Shown: positions 46,017 to 53,720 of the stretch, one piece after another
How the letters are laid out: the number at the start of each line of letters is the position of its first letter
Numbering within the stretch: position 1 is the stretch's first letter
Source: Acidimicrobiia bacterium
GTDB lineage: Bacteria; Actinomycetota; Acidimicrobiia; Acidimicrobiales; Bin134
Assembly: GCA_022819825.1 (NCBI GenBank)
Contig: JAJEGM010000007.1
Coordinates: 1 to 57,581 of the forward strand
Direction of reading: 5' to 3'
DNA length: 57,581 nt
The notes under the pieces: model-generated
Told to the model about the DNA's origin: nothing
What the model saw: only the letters and a program-made list of their open reading frames with translations
Databases searched by the model: none
Program-made: the position numbers and the translations under genes

Positions 46017-46859
46017 TTAGGCTCGGGTTTGGCTCAGGGCGATGGCGATGATGACCAGGGCGATCCCGCCCAGTTCTTGAGGGCTGGGAACCTGGAACAG
46101 GGCGACTAGGCCCACCAGCACCGCGGTGACCGGGAGCAGCGCCTGAAGGAGGGCGAAGCGGTGCTGGGTGATGCGCTTCATGACCAGCTGGTCGATCCAG
46201 TAGGGGATGACGTTGGACAGCAGCCCGGTGGCCAGGGCCAACACCAGCACCGCCGGCGAATCAAGGGACGTTCCCACCTCGGTTGCCCCGAATCCGCTGA
46301 TGGCCGCCGCCCCGACCATCATTCCCAGCCCCAGCCCGTCGACCGCCGCCGGACCTCGGGCTACCCGGTGGCCAAGCACGATGTAGCCGGCCCAGAACAT
46401 CCCGGCCAACAGGGCGAAGGCCACCCCCCGCATGGTGCCCTCGGCTTCCACGCCAGCCAGCACCACAACCCCGCCCGCGGCCAGCAGCAGCGCAGCCCCC
46501 GAGCGCAGGGTTCGGGTGAAGGCAGCGGCCACAAGTATCGGGCCGGTGAACTCGATGGTCACCGCGTTGCCCAGAGGCAGCTCATCAATGGACAGATAGA
46601 TCGACAGGTTCATGGCCGCCAGCGCCACGCCGAAGGCCGAGGCCCACGCCAGGTCGCTGGCCTTCCAGCGGCGCTGCCAGGAGCGACGCAGCAGGATGAT
46701 CATCACTCCCGCCCCGAGCACCCGCACCAGTGCCACCCCCGCCGGGGCAATCTCGTCGAACAGATGAACGGCCACCGCCGCGCCCAGATACTGCGACACC
46801 GCCCCCACCACGAACAGCGGCTCGGGGGCAACCGGCTCCGATCGGGCCAGACGGACCAC
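46017..46859 (-). CDS. EamA/DMT family transporter
   Basis: A 280-residue membrane protein of the drug/metabolite transporter superfamily, with about ten hydrophobic helices in two EamA halves. The first half has RVLGAGVMIILLRRSW and NAVTIEFTGPILVAAAFTRTLRSGAALLLA; the second has GLLSNVIPYWIDQLVMKRITQHRFALLQALLPVTAVLVG, typical of the RhtA-like group that exports amino acids or metabolites. Substrate is unknown. It ends 28 nt from the small CALCDITHG gene on the same strand, and may be co-transcribed with it. Confidence 0.88.
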   Translation of the reverse strand: MVRLARSEPVAPEPLFVVGAVSQYLGAAVAVHLFDEIAPAGVALVRVLGAGVMIILLRRSWQRRWKASDLAWASAFGVALAAMNLSIYLSIDELPLGNAVTIEFTGPILVAAAFTRTLRSGAALLLAAGGVVVLAGVEAEGTMRGVAFALLAGMFWAGYIVLGHRVARGPAAVDGLGLGMMVGAAAISGFGATEVGTSLDSPAVLVLALATGLLSNVIPYWIDQLVMKRITQHRFALLQALLPVTAVLVGLVALFQVPSPQELGGIALVIIAIALSQTRA

Positions 46860-46948
46860 CTCTGTGTTCTATCCTCTCAGCGCCCTTGCTTGCGGTTCCC
46901 TTGCCAAGTAGCCCGCGTCATCTTCCGTTGAATTCATAGAGTGCAGGC

Positions 46949-47353
46949 ATGGATGAGGGCGAGATGCGGCGGCGGGTGGGGGAGGCTCGCTCTGGAGTGC
47001 TCAGCACTGTGACAGCGGAGGGCCAGCCTCACGCGGTGCCGTGCTGCTTTTTCCTCAAGGGCGATGTGGTCTATTCGGCGGTGGATGCCAAGCCCAAGTC
47101 CACCTTGGCGCTTCGGCGTCTGGACAATCTGGCTGCCAATCCCGCGGCCTGCTTGCTGGTCGACTTCTATGACGACGACTGGTTGAAGCTGTGGTGGATC
47201 CGAGTGGACGGCGCCGCCCGAGTGCTAGTCGATGGCGACGAGCGCGACCACGCCATCGACCTGTTGGCCGCCAAATATCCGCAGTACCGAGAGACCCGTC
47301 CACCTGGCCCGGTTATCGCCATGGACATCACTGCCTGGCGTTCCTGGCCATAG
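46949..47353 (+). CDS. PPOX-fold protein, probably F420-binding
   Basis: A 134-residue flavin/F420 split-barrel protein of the pyridoxamine 5'-phosphate oxidase family (actinobacterial TIGR03668-like group). Recognised by ARSGVLSTVTAEGQPHAVPCCFFLKGDVVYSAVD, KSTLALRRLDNLAANPAACLLVDFYDDDW and the C-terminal AMDITAWRSW. Members reduce or bind small molecules with F420; the substrate here is unknown. The gene stands alone between divergent and convergent neighbours and ends 16 nt before the FAD dehydrogenase end. Confidence 0.87.
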   Translation: MDEGEMRRRVGEARSGVLSTVTAEGQPHAVPCCFFLKGDVVYSAVDAKPKSTLALRRLDNLAANPAACLLVDFYDDDWLKLWWIRVDGAARVLVDGDERDHAIDLLAAKYPQYRETRPPGPVIAMDITAWRSWP

Positions 47354-47369
47354 GCCAGGTCGGCTGGGC

Positions 47370-48806
47370 CTATTGAGGTGCTTCAGCCGCCGCGTTGCGG
47401 CCGGCAACTCGGCCGAAGGCCAGGGCGTCGCCGATGTGGAAGCCGCCGTCTTTGCACCGGCTATAGGTGGAGCTGACGGTGCCGGCGGCGTAAAGGCGGC
47501 CGATGGTCTCGCCGAAGGGGTCCAGCACCTGGGCCTTCTCGTTGCGGCGGGGGCCACCGTTGGTCCAGCCCAAGAGCGGGGCTGAGGTGAACCCGTAGTA
47601 GGGGGGTGTGGCCAGAGGGGCCAGGGTGGCCGCCGGGCGGCCCAGCGGATCGTTGCCGGCGGCGCAGACCTCGTTCCATGAAACCACCGCCGCCTCCAGC
47701 CCTTCGGGGTCGATGCCGAGGACCTCGGCCAGCTCGGCGGGCGTATCGGCCTGTTTGATCCACCCCTTTTCGATCTCGGCGGAGTTGTCGGCGCTCCACT
47801 CGTAGCCCTCCATGAGCAGGTTCCATCCCACAGGCAGGATCTCCCGAGGCGGGGAGATGGGCCCGGCCTGGCGGGTGGCTTCGTCGAAAATCACGTGCAG
47901 CGGTCGGCGCTGGAACAGCTCGTAGTCGCCGTCGATCAACCCGTGGCCGTGACCTTGGGGCGGGATCTCGTTGTGGGACCGTCGGCCGTCGTTGCCCACG
48001 CATATGAACCCCATGGAGAAGATGAACATCACGTACATCCCGGACTCGAACCCGTCGGCGGCAAAGCCGAGAGCAGCCATCATGTTGTCCATGTGCCACA
48101 GGTCGGCGCCCACCTTCTGGGCCATCTTGATGCCGTCGCCGGTGCCCGCCGGCGAGCCCCACACGGGAGAGCCGGGAAGCTGCAAGTAGTCGCGCACCAT
48201 GTCGGGGTTGTTCTCAAAACCGCCGGTGGCCAGCACCACGCCCCGGCGGGCGCCCACCCGCAACGGTTGGCCGCCGGAGGTGGCCGCCACGCCGATCACC
48301 GCACCGTCGGAGTCGGTCACCAGCTCGTTGGCCGGGCTGTCCAACAACACCTCCACGCCCTTGTCCCGCACCGCGGCCGACAGGGCTTTCCACAGCAACT
48401 GCTGGCCCATCTCCCCGTTGACCCCCAGATAGCCGCCGTAGAACTCGGCCCCGGGCATCTCCGGGTATTCGGGCTTGTAGTCGGCATGGACACCCGGTGT
48501 CACCCCCAGGCCCTCCAGCCACTCGGTGTTCTTGTAGGTCTCGTCAGCCCACACCTGCACGATCTCCTCGGGCAGGGTGTAAGGCCCGCACAGCGACCGC
48601 AGGTAGGTGGCCATCCCGTCGCGGTCGAGGCTGTTGAACCAGATCCCCCCCGAGATTCGGGTGTTGCCACCCTCGCGCCCCTCGGGCATCTTCTCCAACA
48701 AGATGACCGACGCCCCTGCATCGGCCGCGGCGATGGCCGCCGCGCATCCCGCCGCGCCCATCCCCAGCACTACTACATCAGCTTCTCGGTCCCATCCATT
48801 GCTCAT
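47370..48806 (-). CDS. FAD-binding dehydrogenase (KstD/fumarate-reductase-like)
   Basis: A 478-residue flavoprotein of the FAD_binding_2 family, which includes 3-ketosteroid-delta1-dehydrogenases and fumarate reductase flavoproteins. The dinucleotide motif is VVLGMGAAGCAAA at residue ~11, followed by LLEKM, GGNTRISGGIW and the C-terminal RLYAAGTVSSTYSRCKDGGFHIGDALAFGRVAGRNAA. The ATG at 48806 gives the usual short N-terminus; the open frame upstream is a shadow. It reads in the same direction as the amidohydrolase gene 26 nt upstream and may share its transcript in aromatic or steroid catabolism. The exact substrate is unknown. Confidence 0.9.
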   Translation of the reverse strand: MSNGWDREADVVVLGMGAAGCAAAIAAADAGASVILLEKMPEGREGGNTRISGGIWFNSLDRDGMATYLRSLCGPYTLPEEIVQVWADETYKNTEWLEGLGVTPGVHADYKPEYPEMPGAEFYGGYLGVNGEMGQQLLWKALSAAVRDKGVEVLLDSPANELVTDSDGAVIGVAATSGGQPLRVGARRGVVLATGGFENNPDMVRDYLQLPGSPVWGSPAGTGDGIKMAQKVGADLWHMDNMMAALGFAADGFESGMYVMFIFSMGFICVGNDGRRSHNEIPPQGHGHGLIDGDYELFQRRPLHVIFDEATRQAGPISPPREILPVGWNLLMEGYEWSADNSAEIEKGWIKQADTPAELAEVLGIDPEGLEAAVVSWNEVCAAGNDPLGRPAATLAPLATPPYYGFTSAPLLGWTNGGPRRNEKAQVLDPFGETIGRLYAAGTVSSTYSRCKDGGFHIGDALAFGRVAGRNAAAEAPQ

Positions 48807-48832
48807 GGCCGGGAATGTAGCGGGTTGATTGC

Positions 48833-49975
48833 TTAGGCAGGCACTTCCACCCGGTACAGCTTCTCGGCGTTGCCCCAGAGGAGCTGGTGGCGCTCTTCGG
48901 GGGAGAAGTGTCCGAGGCTGGCTGCGATCTTCTCCTCCACGTTGTCGTAGAGACAGGTGGGGTGGGGGAAGTCGGTCTCGAACAGCACGTTGTCGAGCGG
49001 AATCCGGCCGCCGAGCAAGTCTTGGGGGGCGGACTCCTCGAACCAGAACGTGGTGTACACCTGCCCGGAGAAGTACTCGCTGGGCAGTCGGTCGAACTCG
49101 GGCCGGTCGTTCATGCCGCCGCCCTCGACAAACTGGTTGTCCACCGCCTCGAGCATGAAGGGCAACCAGCCGATGCCCGACTCCACCGACACCACCTTCA
49201 ACTTGGGGTAGCGGGGGAGCACACCCGACAGCAGCAGGTCGCACACCTGGATGCCGTTCTTGGTGAACAGGTCCACCGATTGCAGGGCGTAGGCCTCGGC
49301 GAAACCCCGGCGCTCCACCCGGTTGTGGTCCCAGTTGAACTCGCCGCTTCCGATGTGGAACGACACCACCATGTCGCAGTCGCACACCGCCGACCAGAAT
49401 GGATCCCAGTGGGGCTCGCCCAGATAGGGCAGGCCGAACACCTGGGGCTCGCCGGTGAAGTTCACCGACCGGTAGCCCATTGCCGCGCACCGCTGCACTT
49501 CGGCAACCGCATTGTCCACGTCCCAGAACGGGGTGGCCATCGACGGGATGAGGCGGCGGTCATCGGCGCTGCACCACTCGGAGAGGAAGTCGTTGTAGGC
49601 CCGGACGCACTCGTACTTCAGCTCGGCGTCGTCGATGGACAAGAACTTCTGGGCCCCGAAACCCCCGACGTTGGGGTAGAGCACTTCGGCCCACACTCCT
49701 CGCTGGTCCATCAGCTTGAGGCGGGCCTGGGCGTCGAAGGCCGCCGGGTGTACCTCGTGGTAGCCGGCGGGCGAGTCGGGCATGGGCTTCGACCACCCGG
49801 CGGGGGCCGTGGGACCCACCGCACCGACGCGGTCGTCGCCCAACAGCCATATCTGGCGCCCGTCGATCTCCTCGACTCTGGGAACGTGGTCGCGGTGGCG
49901 GGCGGCCACCCGGCTGGTCCAGGTGTCGGCCGGTTCGGTGATATGGGTGTCGACATCGATGATCGAATAAGCCAT
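48833..49975 (-). CDS. amidohydrolase family protein (Amidohydro_2)
   Basis: A 380-residue TIM-barrel metal-dependent hydrolase/decarboxylase of the Amidohydro_2 group. The N-terminus is IIDVDTHITEPADTW, with a D-x-H rather than H-x-H pattern, and later metal or substrate motifs include VSFHIGSGEFNWDH, VSVESGIGWLPF and the C-terminal DNVLFETDFPHPTCL with its acidic metal ligand. I start at ATG 49975 (AYSIIDVDTH), because the 20 upstream residues are Arg-rich and unlike the family. Likely ring-cleavage or decarboxylation catabolism, together with the FAD enzyme downstream. Confidence 0.9.
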   Translation of the reverse strand: MAYSIIDVDTHITEPADTWTSRVAARHRDHVPRVEEIDGRQIWLLGDDRVGAVGPTAPAGWSKPMPDSPAGYHEVHPAAFDAQARLKLMDQRGVWAEVLYPNVGGFGAQKFLSIDDAELKYECVRAYNDFLSEWCSADDRRLIPSMATPFWDVDNAVAEVQRCAAMGYRSVNFTGEPQVFGLPYLGEPHWDPFWSAVCDCDMVVSFHIGSGEFNWDHNRVERRGFAEAYALQSVDLFTKNGIQVCDLLLSGVLPRYPKLKVVSVESGIGWLPFMLEAVDNQFVEGGGMNDRPEFDRLPSEYFSGQVYTTFWFEESAPQDLLGGRIPLDNVLFETDFPHPTCLYDNVEEKIAASLGHFSPEERHQLLWGNAEKLYRVEVPA

Positions 49976-50046
49976 GTCCCAGTTTCGCGCCAAACGAGCG
50001 CATAATGCGTTGCCGGTCGGTCCGAAATCGGTCAAGGATGGTACCC

Positions 50047-51780
50047 ATGAGCACCGCCGGGAGCACCGGGGACGCCGAGCCCGGCGAGCGTAGCGATTTC
50101 ATCCGCAGCCTGATCCGCCAGGACATCGCCGATGGCACCTTCCGAGGACGGGTGCAGACCCGGTTCCCTCCCGAGCCCAATGGTTATCTCCACATCGGCC
50201 ACGCCAAGTCGATCTGCTTGAACTTCGACTTGGCCGCCGAGTTCGGCGGCACCTGCAACCTGCGTTTCGACGACACCAACCCCGAGACCGAGCGGGCCGA
50301 TTTCGTGGCCGCCATTGAGGAGGACATCGCCTGGCTGGGCTACCAATCCGACCGTGGCACCCTGTACGCCTCCGACTACTTCGAACAGCTCTACCAGTGG
50401 GCTGAGGACCTGATCCGGGCCGGGCTGGCCTACGTGGACGACCAGGATGCCGAGGCCATCTCCGAGAACCGGGGCAGCTTCACCGAGGCGGGCACCGACA
50501 GCCCGTGGCGCGACCGCACCCCCGAGGAGAACCTCGACCTGTTCCGGCGAATGGCAGCCGGCGAGTTTGCCGACGGCGAGCGGGTGCTGCGGGCCCGCAT
50601 CGACATGGCCCACGAGAACATGCTCATGCGCGACCCGGTGCTGTACCGGATCCGACACCAGACCCACCACCGCACCGGGGACCAATGGTGCATCTACCCC
50701 ACCTACGACTGGGCCCACGGCCAGAGCGATGCAGTGGAGGGCGTGACCAACTCCATCTGCACTTTGGAGTTCGACGCCCACCGACCGCTGTACGACTGGT
50801 TCTTGGACCACCTCGACCTGCCCGGCGACCGCCCTCGCCAGACCGAGTTCGCCCGCTTGAACGTCACCCACGCCGTGTTGTCCAAGCGCCGCCTGTCGCA
50901 GCTGGTGGACGAGGGCCAAGTGGACGGGTGGGACGACCCCCGCATGCCCACCCTCCGGGGTCTTCGCCGCCGGGGCTTCCCGCCCCAGGCCATCCGGGAG
51001 TTCTGTCGCCACATCGGGGTGGCTCGGGTGGATGGCACCGTGGAAGTGGAGTTGCTGGAGTCGTTCGTCCGTCGGGAGTTGAACGCCACCGCGCTGCGCC
51101 GGATGGCGGTGCTCAACCCGCTGCGCCTGGTGATTGAAAACTACCCCGAGGGCCAAGTGGAGATGCGAGAGGCGGGCAACAACCCCGAGGATCCCTCAGC
51201 CGGGGTCCGCCAGGTGCCGTTCTCGGGGGAGCTCTACATCGAGCGGGACGACTTCATGCTCGATCCGCCCCCCAAGTTCTTCCGGTTGTCCCCAGGCCGA
51301 GAGGTGCGGCTGCGGTCCGGCTACTTCGTGACCTGCACCGGGGTGGACACCGACCCCGACGGCAACGTGACCGAAGTCCGCTGCACCTACGACCCCGAGA
51401 CCGGCTCAGGCCAGGCTCCCGATGGCCGCAAGGTGAAGGCCACCATTCACTGGGTGTCGGCCGCCCACGCCCTAGAAGGTCGGGCCATCATCTACGAGCG
51501 CCTGTTCACCGACCCCCACCCCGGTGCCGACGGCGCCGACCCCATGGACTCGCTCGACCCCAACTCGGCCCAGCTCATTGAAGGTGCCCGCTTCGAGCCC
51601 GCCATGGCCGACATCGCCCCCGGCCAAGTAGTCCAGTTCGAGCGCCTCGGCTACTTCGCCCGAGACCCCGAAACCCCCGACCTCTTCCACCGCACCGTCG
51701 GCCTAAGAGACGAATGGGCCCGCATCCAAAAACGCCAAAAAGGGGAAATAGGGGTTGAGGCCCGAAAGGGCGGCGATTAA
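50047..51780 (+). CDS. glnS: glutaminyl-tRNA synthetase
   Basis: A 577-residue class Ib synthetase that charges tRNA-Gln directly. HIGH lies at 49-52 in PPEPNGYLHIGHAKSICLNF, a hallmark of GlnRS rather than GluRS; the KMSKS-like motif is VLSKRRLSQL near residue 280, and the C-terminal anticodon barrel (RLSPGREVRLRSGYFVTCTG, QVVQFERLGYFARD) is present. The ATG at 50047 begins STAGSTGDAEPG; the frame is open upstream. Most actinobacteria instead make Gln-tRNA with GatCAB, so the gene may be acquired. It is divergent from the amidohydrolase and abuts an SDR fragment. Confidence 0.96.
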   Translation: MSTAGSTGDAEPGERSDFIRSLIRQDIADGTFRGRVQTRFPPEPNGYLHIGHAKSICLNFDLAAEFGGTCNLRFDDTNPETERADFVAAIEEDIAWLGYQSDRGTLYASDYFEQLYQWAEDLIRAGLAYVDDQDAEAISENRGSFTEAGTDSPWRDRTPEENLDLFRRMAAGEFADGERVLRARIDMAHENMLMRDPVLYRIRHQTHHRTGDQWCIYPTYDWAHGQSDAVEGVTNSICTLEFDAHRPLYDWFLDHLDLPGDRPRQTEFARLNVTHAVLSKRRLSQLVDEGQVDGWDDPRMPTLRGLRRRGFPPQAIREFCRHIGVARVDGTVEVELLESFVRRELNATALRRMAVLNPLRLVIENYPEGQVEMREAGNNPEDPSAGVRQVPFSGELYIERDDFMLDPPPKFFRLSPGREVRLRSGYFVTCTGVDTDPDGNVTEVRCTYDPETGSGQAPDGRKVKATIHWVSAAHALEGRAIIYERLFTDPHPGADGADPMDSLDPNSAQLIEGARFEPAMADIAPGQVVQFERLGYFARDPETPDLFHRTVGLRDEWARIQKRQKGEIGVEARKGGD

Positions 51781-51784
51781 TCGC

Positions 51785-51901
51785 CGACGGGCCAGCGCTC
51801 GGCGGCGGTGTTGACGGTGCGGGGCGTCCGGGGCGGTTTTGGGGGATGGGGTAAACGTCGCCCAGGTTCATGATCACGTCGATGTTGTCGGCTACCAGCG
51901 G
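51785..51901 (-). pseudogene. decayed 3' fragment of the neighbouring SDR gene
   Basis: This spacer matches two parts of the intact SDR gene on the same strand (counterpart 52835-53065): its 3' end (GACGGGCCAGCG.TCGGCGG...) and the stretch coding for NLGDVYPIPQNRPGRPA, joined with an internal deletion of about 115 bp. Identity is about 90% by eye. The toxin-antitoxin pair lies between this fragment and the full gene, both SDR copies facing the same way, so they form direct repeats around it. Confidence 0.8.
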
Positions 51902-51953
51902 TTACGGTGGCTCAGGGGTCTGCCGACACTTGTTGTGGATATTGTGCCGCGCA

Positions 51954-51965
51954 TGTTGCGCAACA
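51954..51965. promoter_or_regulatory. palindrome upstream of the antitoxin gene
   Basis: TGTTGCGCAACA is a perfect 12-bp palindrome 16 nt before the antitoxin ATG. A -10-like TACCAT (51970-51975) follows, 6 nt before the ATG, which would make the message leaderless. Ribbon-helix-helix antitoxins autoregulate through such operators, so I propose it as the site; this is inferred. Confidence 0.5.
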
Positions 51966-51981
51966 CGAGTACCATTAGGGT

Positions 51982-52263
51982 ATGACGAAGCCCACCAATG
52001 TCCTGTTGGATCCGTCGCTGCGGGCGGTGGCCAAGCGTCGTGCGGACGAGCTAGGGCTGAGTGTGTCGGCCTACATCCGGGAGTTGATCCGCTCTGACGA
52101 TGCCGCAGCCCGCGCCTCGCATTGCGATATCACCCCGCTCATCGGGATCTTGGGTAGCGGGGATGGGCCTTCTGACATAGCCCGCGACAAGCACAAAATG
52201 ATTGACGAAGCGTACGGCGGTGACTTCGACAGGAGGCTTCGAGCCAGGAGCGCTGTTGAGTGA
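51982..52263 (+). CDS. ribbon-helix-helix antitoxin (VapB-like)
   Basis: A 93-residue antitoxin. The N-terminal ~40 residues (KPTNVLLDPSLRAVAKRRADELGLSVSAYIRELIRSD) form the beta-strand plus two helices of a ribbon-helix-helix DNA-binding domain. The tail (DIARDKHKMIDEAYGGDFDRRL) would wrap the toxin. The stop overlaps the GTG of the PIN toxin, so the pair is coupled; the palindrome just upstream is the likely operator. Confidence 0.87.
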   Translation: MTKPTNVLLDPSLRAVAKRRADELGLSVSAYIRELIRSDDAAARASHCDITPLIGILGSGDGPSDIARDKHKMIDEAYGGDFDRRLRARSAVE

Positions 52264-52682
52264 CGCGCGTCTTTGTGGATACCGGAGCGTGGTACGCCCT
52301 CGGTGCGAACACCGACCTGTCCCATGATCGGGCAGTTGCGCTGCTCGGTGAGCATGCCGGGCGCCTGGCCACCACCGATCACGTGCTGGTGGAGACGTGG
52401 GCAATTGCCAGAAGCCGCCACCACTGTGTCGCGGCCGATGAGTTGGTGGCGACCATTCTGAACAGGAATCTCGCCGATGTCCTGACGGCAACGCCCCAAG
52501 ACATTGCGACTTCTTTGGTGATCGGCGAGCGGTTCAGCGATCAGGCATTCTCGATGGTCGACCGAACGAGCTGGGCAGTAATGGAGCGGTACGGCATCCA
52601 GGAGGCGGTCTCATTCGACGCTGACTTCGCCGTGTACCGTTATGGCCCCGGCTTGGGCCGGGCGTTCACTGTCTACCGCTGA
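52260..52682 (+). CDS. PIN-domain toxin (VapC-like)
   Basis: A 140-residue PIN-domain ribonuclease, intact in contrast to the broken toxin at 39.8 kb. Conserved acidic positions are in VFVDTGAWYAL, LVETWAI and SMVDRTSWAVM...SFDADF. Translation begins at GTG overlapping the antitoxin stop. Together they form a complete type II toxin-antitoxin module between two same-direction copies of SDR sequence. Confidence 0.9.
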   Translation: MTRVFVDTGAWYALGANTDLSHDRAVALLGEHAGRLATTDHVLVETWAIARSRHHCVAADELVATILNRNLADVLTATPQDIATSLVIGERFSDQAFSMVDRTSWAVMERYGIQEAVSFDADFAVYRYGPGLGRAFTVYR

Positions 52683-52752
52683 ACAGACAGTCGAAAGGGT
52701 GAGGTCTTCCAGCGCTCCTGGCGTGTAGCGCAAAGTGGGGTCGTGGCTACCA

Positions 52753-52806
52753 GCAGTACTCATGAAGGAGGGTGCCAGTACTGCGACTCGACCTCATTGA
52801 GAGTCG
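52753..52806. terminator. two hairpins between convergent genes
   Basis: GCAGTACT (52753-52760) and AGTACTGC (52777-52784) are perfect complements with a 16-nt loop, followed at once by CGACTC (52784-52789) and GAGTCG (52801-52806) with an 11-nt loop. They sit in the 143-nt spacer between the ends of the PIN toxin and SDR genes, a position where a bidirectional terminator is expected. There is no T-tract, so this is a weak call. Confidence 0.35.
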
Positions 52807-52825
52807 AGGCCCCAAGGCGCAGTGG

Positions 52826-53623
52826 TCAGTCTATGACGGGCCAGCGGTCGGCGGTGGTGTTGGTGGTGGGCCAGGCATCGGCGTTGAGGGCGGCGTCGCT
52901 GCCTCCATCCATGAACACCACCGAGCCGCAGAAGAAACTGGCGTCGGGCGACAGCAGGAAGGCCAGCAGGTTGGCCACCTCGGCGGGACGGCCGGGGCGG
53001 TTCTGGGGGATGGGGTACACATCGCCCAGGTTCATGATCATGTCGATGTTGTCGGCCACCAGCGGGGTGTCGATGAGGCCGGGGGCCACCGCGTTGAGCC
53101 GGATGCCCGATCCGATCCAGTCGGCGCCGATGGCGGTGCGGCGGGTCCAGCGGGCCAGGGCCAGCTTGCTGGTGGCATAGGCCGTGCCCGGATCGGCCCC
53201 GGCCAGCTCCCGGGCCTGTTCCTCGTCGTCGTTGAGGCAGGCCTCCACCAGGTCTTCAGGTAGGGAGACCAGCGTGGTACTGGAATTGGAGCTGATCGCG
53301 ATGGCCGAGGAGTCGGTGCCCTGGGCCAGCAGGGGGCGCAGCCCCTCAACGGTGGCCACCGCTCCGAAATAGTTGATCGACACCACCTGCTGGGGATCGG
53401 GGCCGGTGATCCCCGCGCCTGCTACGAGGCCGTCGATGCGGCCTCCGCTGGCGGCGGCCACCGCGCCGATCATCGCGTTGCGCCCCTCGGGAGTTGAGAG
53501 ATCGGCAATGACCTCGGCGTCGCGGATGTCCACCCCGATCACCTCGTGGCCATCTCGGGATAGTCGCTCCCTAGTGGCTTGGCCGATTCCGCCTGCTGAT
53601 CCGGTGATGACAATCGTTCCCAT
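52826..53623 (-). CDS. short-chain dehydrogenase/reductase
   Basis: A 265-residue Rossmann-fold oxidoreductase. TGSAGGIGQ near residue 7 is the coenzyme motif, VAGAGITG replaces the NAG motif, and YATSK gives the YxxxK catalytic pair. The end shows the usual PGLIDTPLV and FCGSVVFMDGGSDA. I start at ATG 53623 (GTIVITGSAGG), since the frame upstream has no family match. The substrate is unknown; 3-alpha-hydroxysteroid and similar dehydrogenases are close in architecture. A decayed partial copy lies beyond the toxin-antitoxin pair. Confidence 0.92.
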   Translation of the reverse strand: MGTIVITGSAGGIGQATRERLSRDGHEVIGVDIRDAEVIADLSTPEGRNAMIGAVAAASGGRIDGLVAGAGITGPDPQQVVSINYFGAVATVEGLRPLLAQGTDSSAIAISSNSSTTLVSLPEDLVEACLNDDEEQARELAGADPGTAYATSKLALARWTRRTAIGADWIGSGIRLNAVAPGLIDTPLVADNIDMIMNLGDVYPIPQNRPGRPAEVANLLAFLLSPDASFFCGSVVFMDGGSDAALNADAWPTTNTTADRWPVID

Positions 53624-53676
53624 AGGCCCACATCCTAAGCGGGGCACAGAGGGCCTTCCATGTTTTCATTTTCCTC

Positions 53677-53716
53677 GTGAATAGATTGTATTCACTACTT
53701 GAATAGATATTATTTA
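53677..53716 (+). promoter_or_regulatory. tandem operator and leaderless promoter
   Basis: An AT-rich island before the ATPase gene holds two similar inverted repeats. Copy 1 is GTGAATA-N5-TATTCAC (53677-53695), perfect; copy 2 is TGAATA-N5-TATTTA (53700-53716), one mismatch. They are 22 bp apart, two helical turns. TATTAT (53708-53713) in copy 2 is a good -10 box 7 nt before the ATG, with TTGTAT in copy 1 as a possible -35. No Shine-Dalgarno is present, so a leaderless message under tight repression is likely. Confidence 0.72.
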
Positions 53717-53720
53717 TCGC

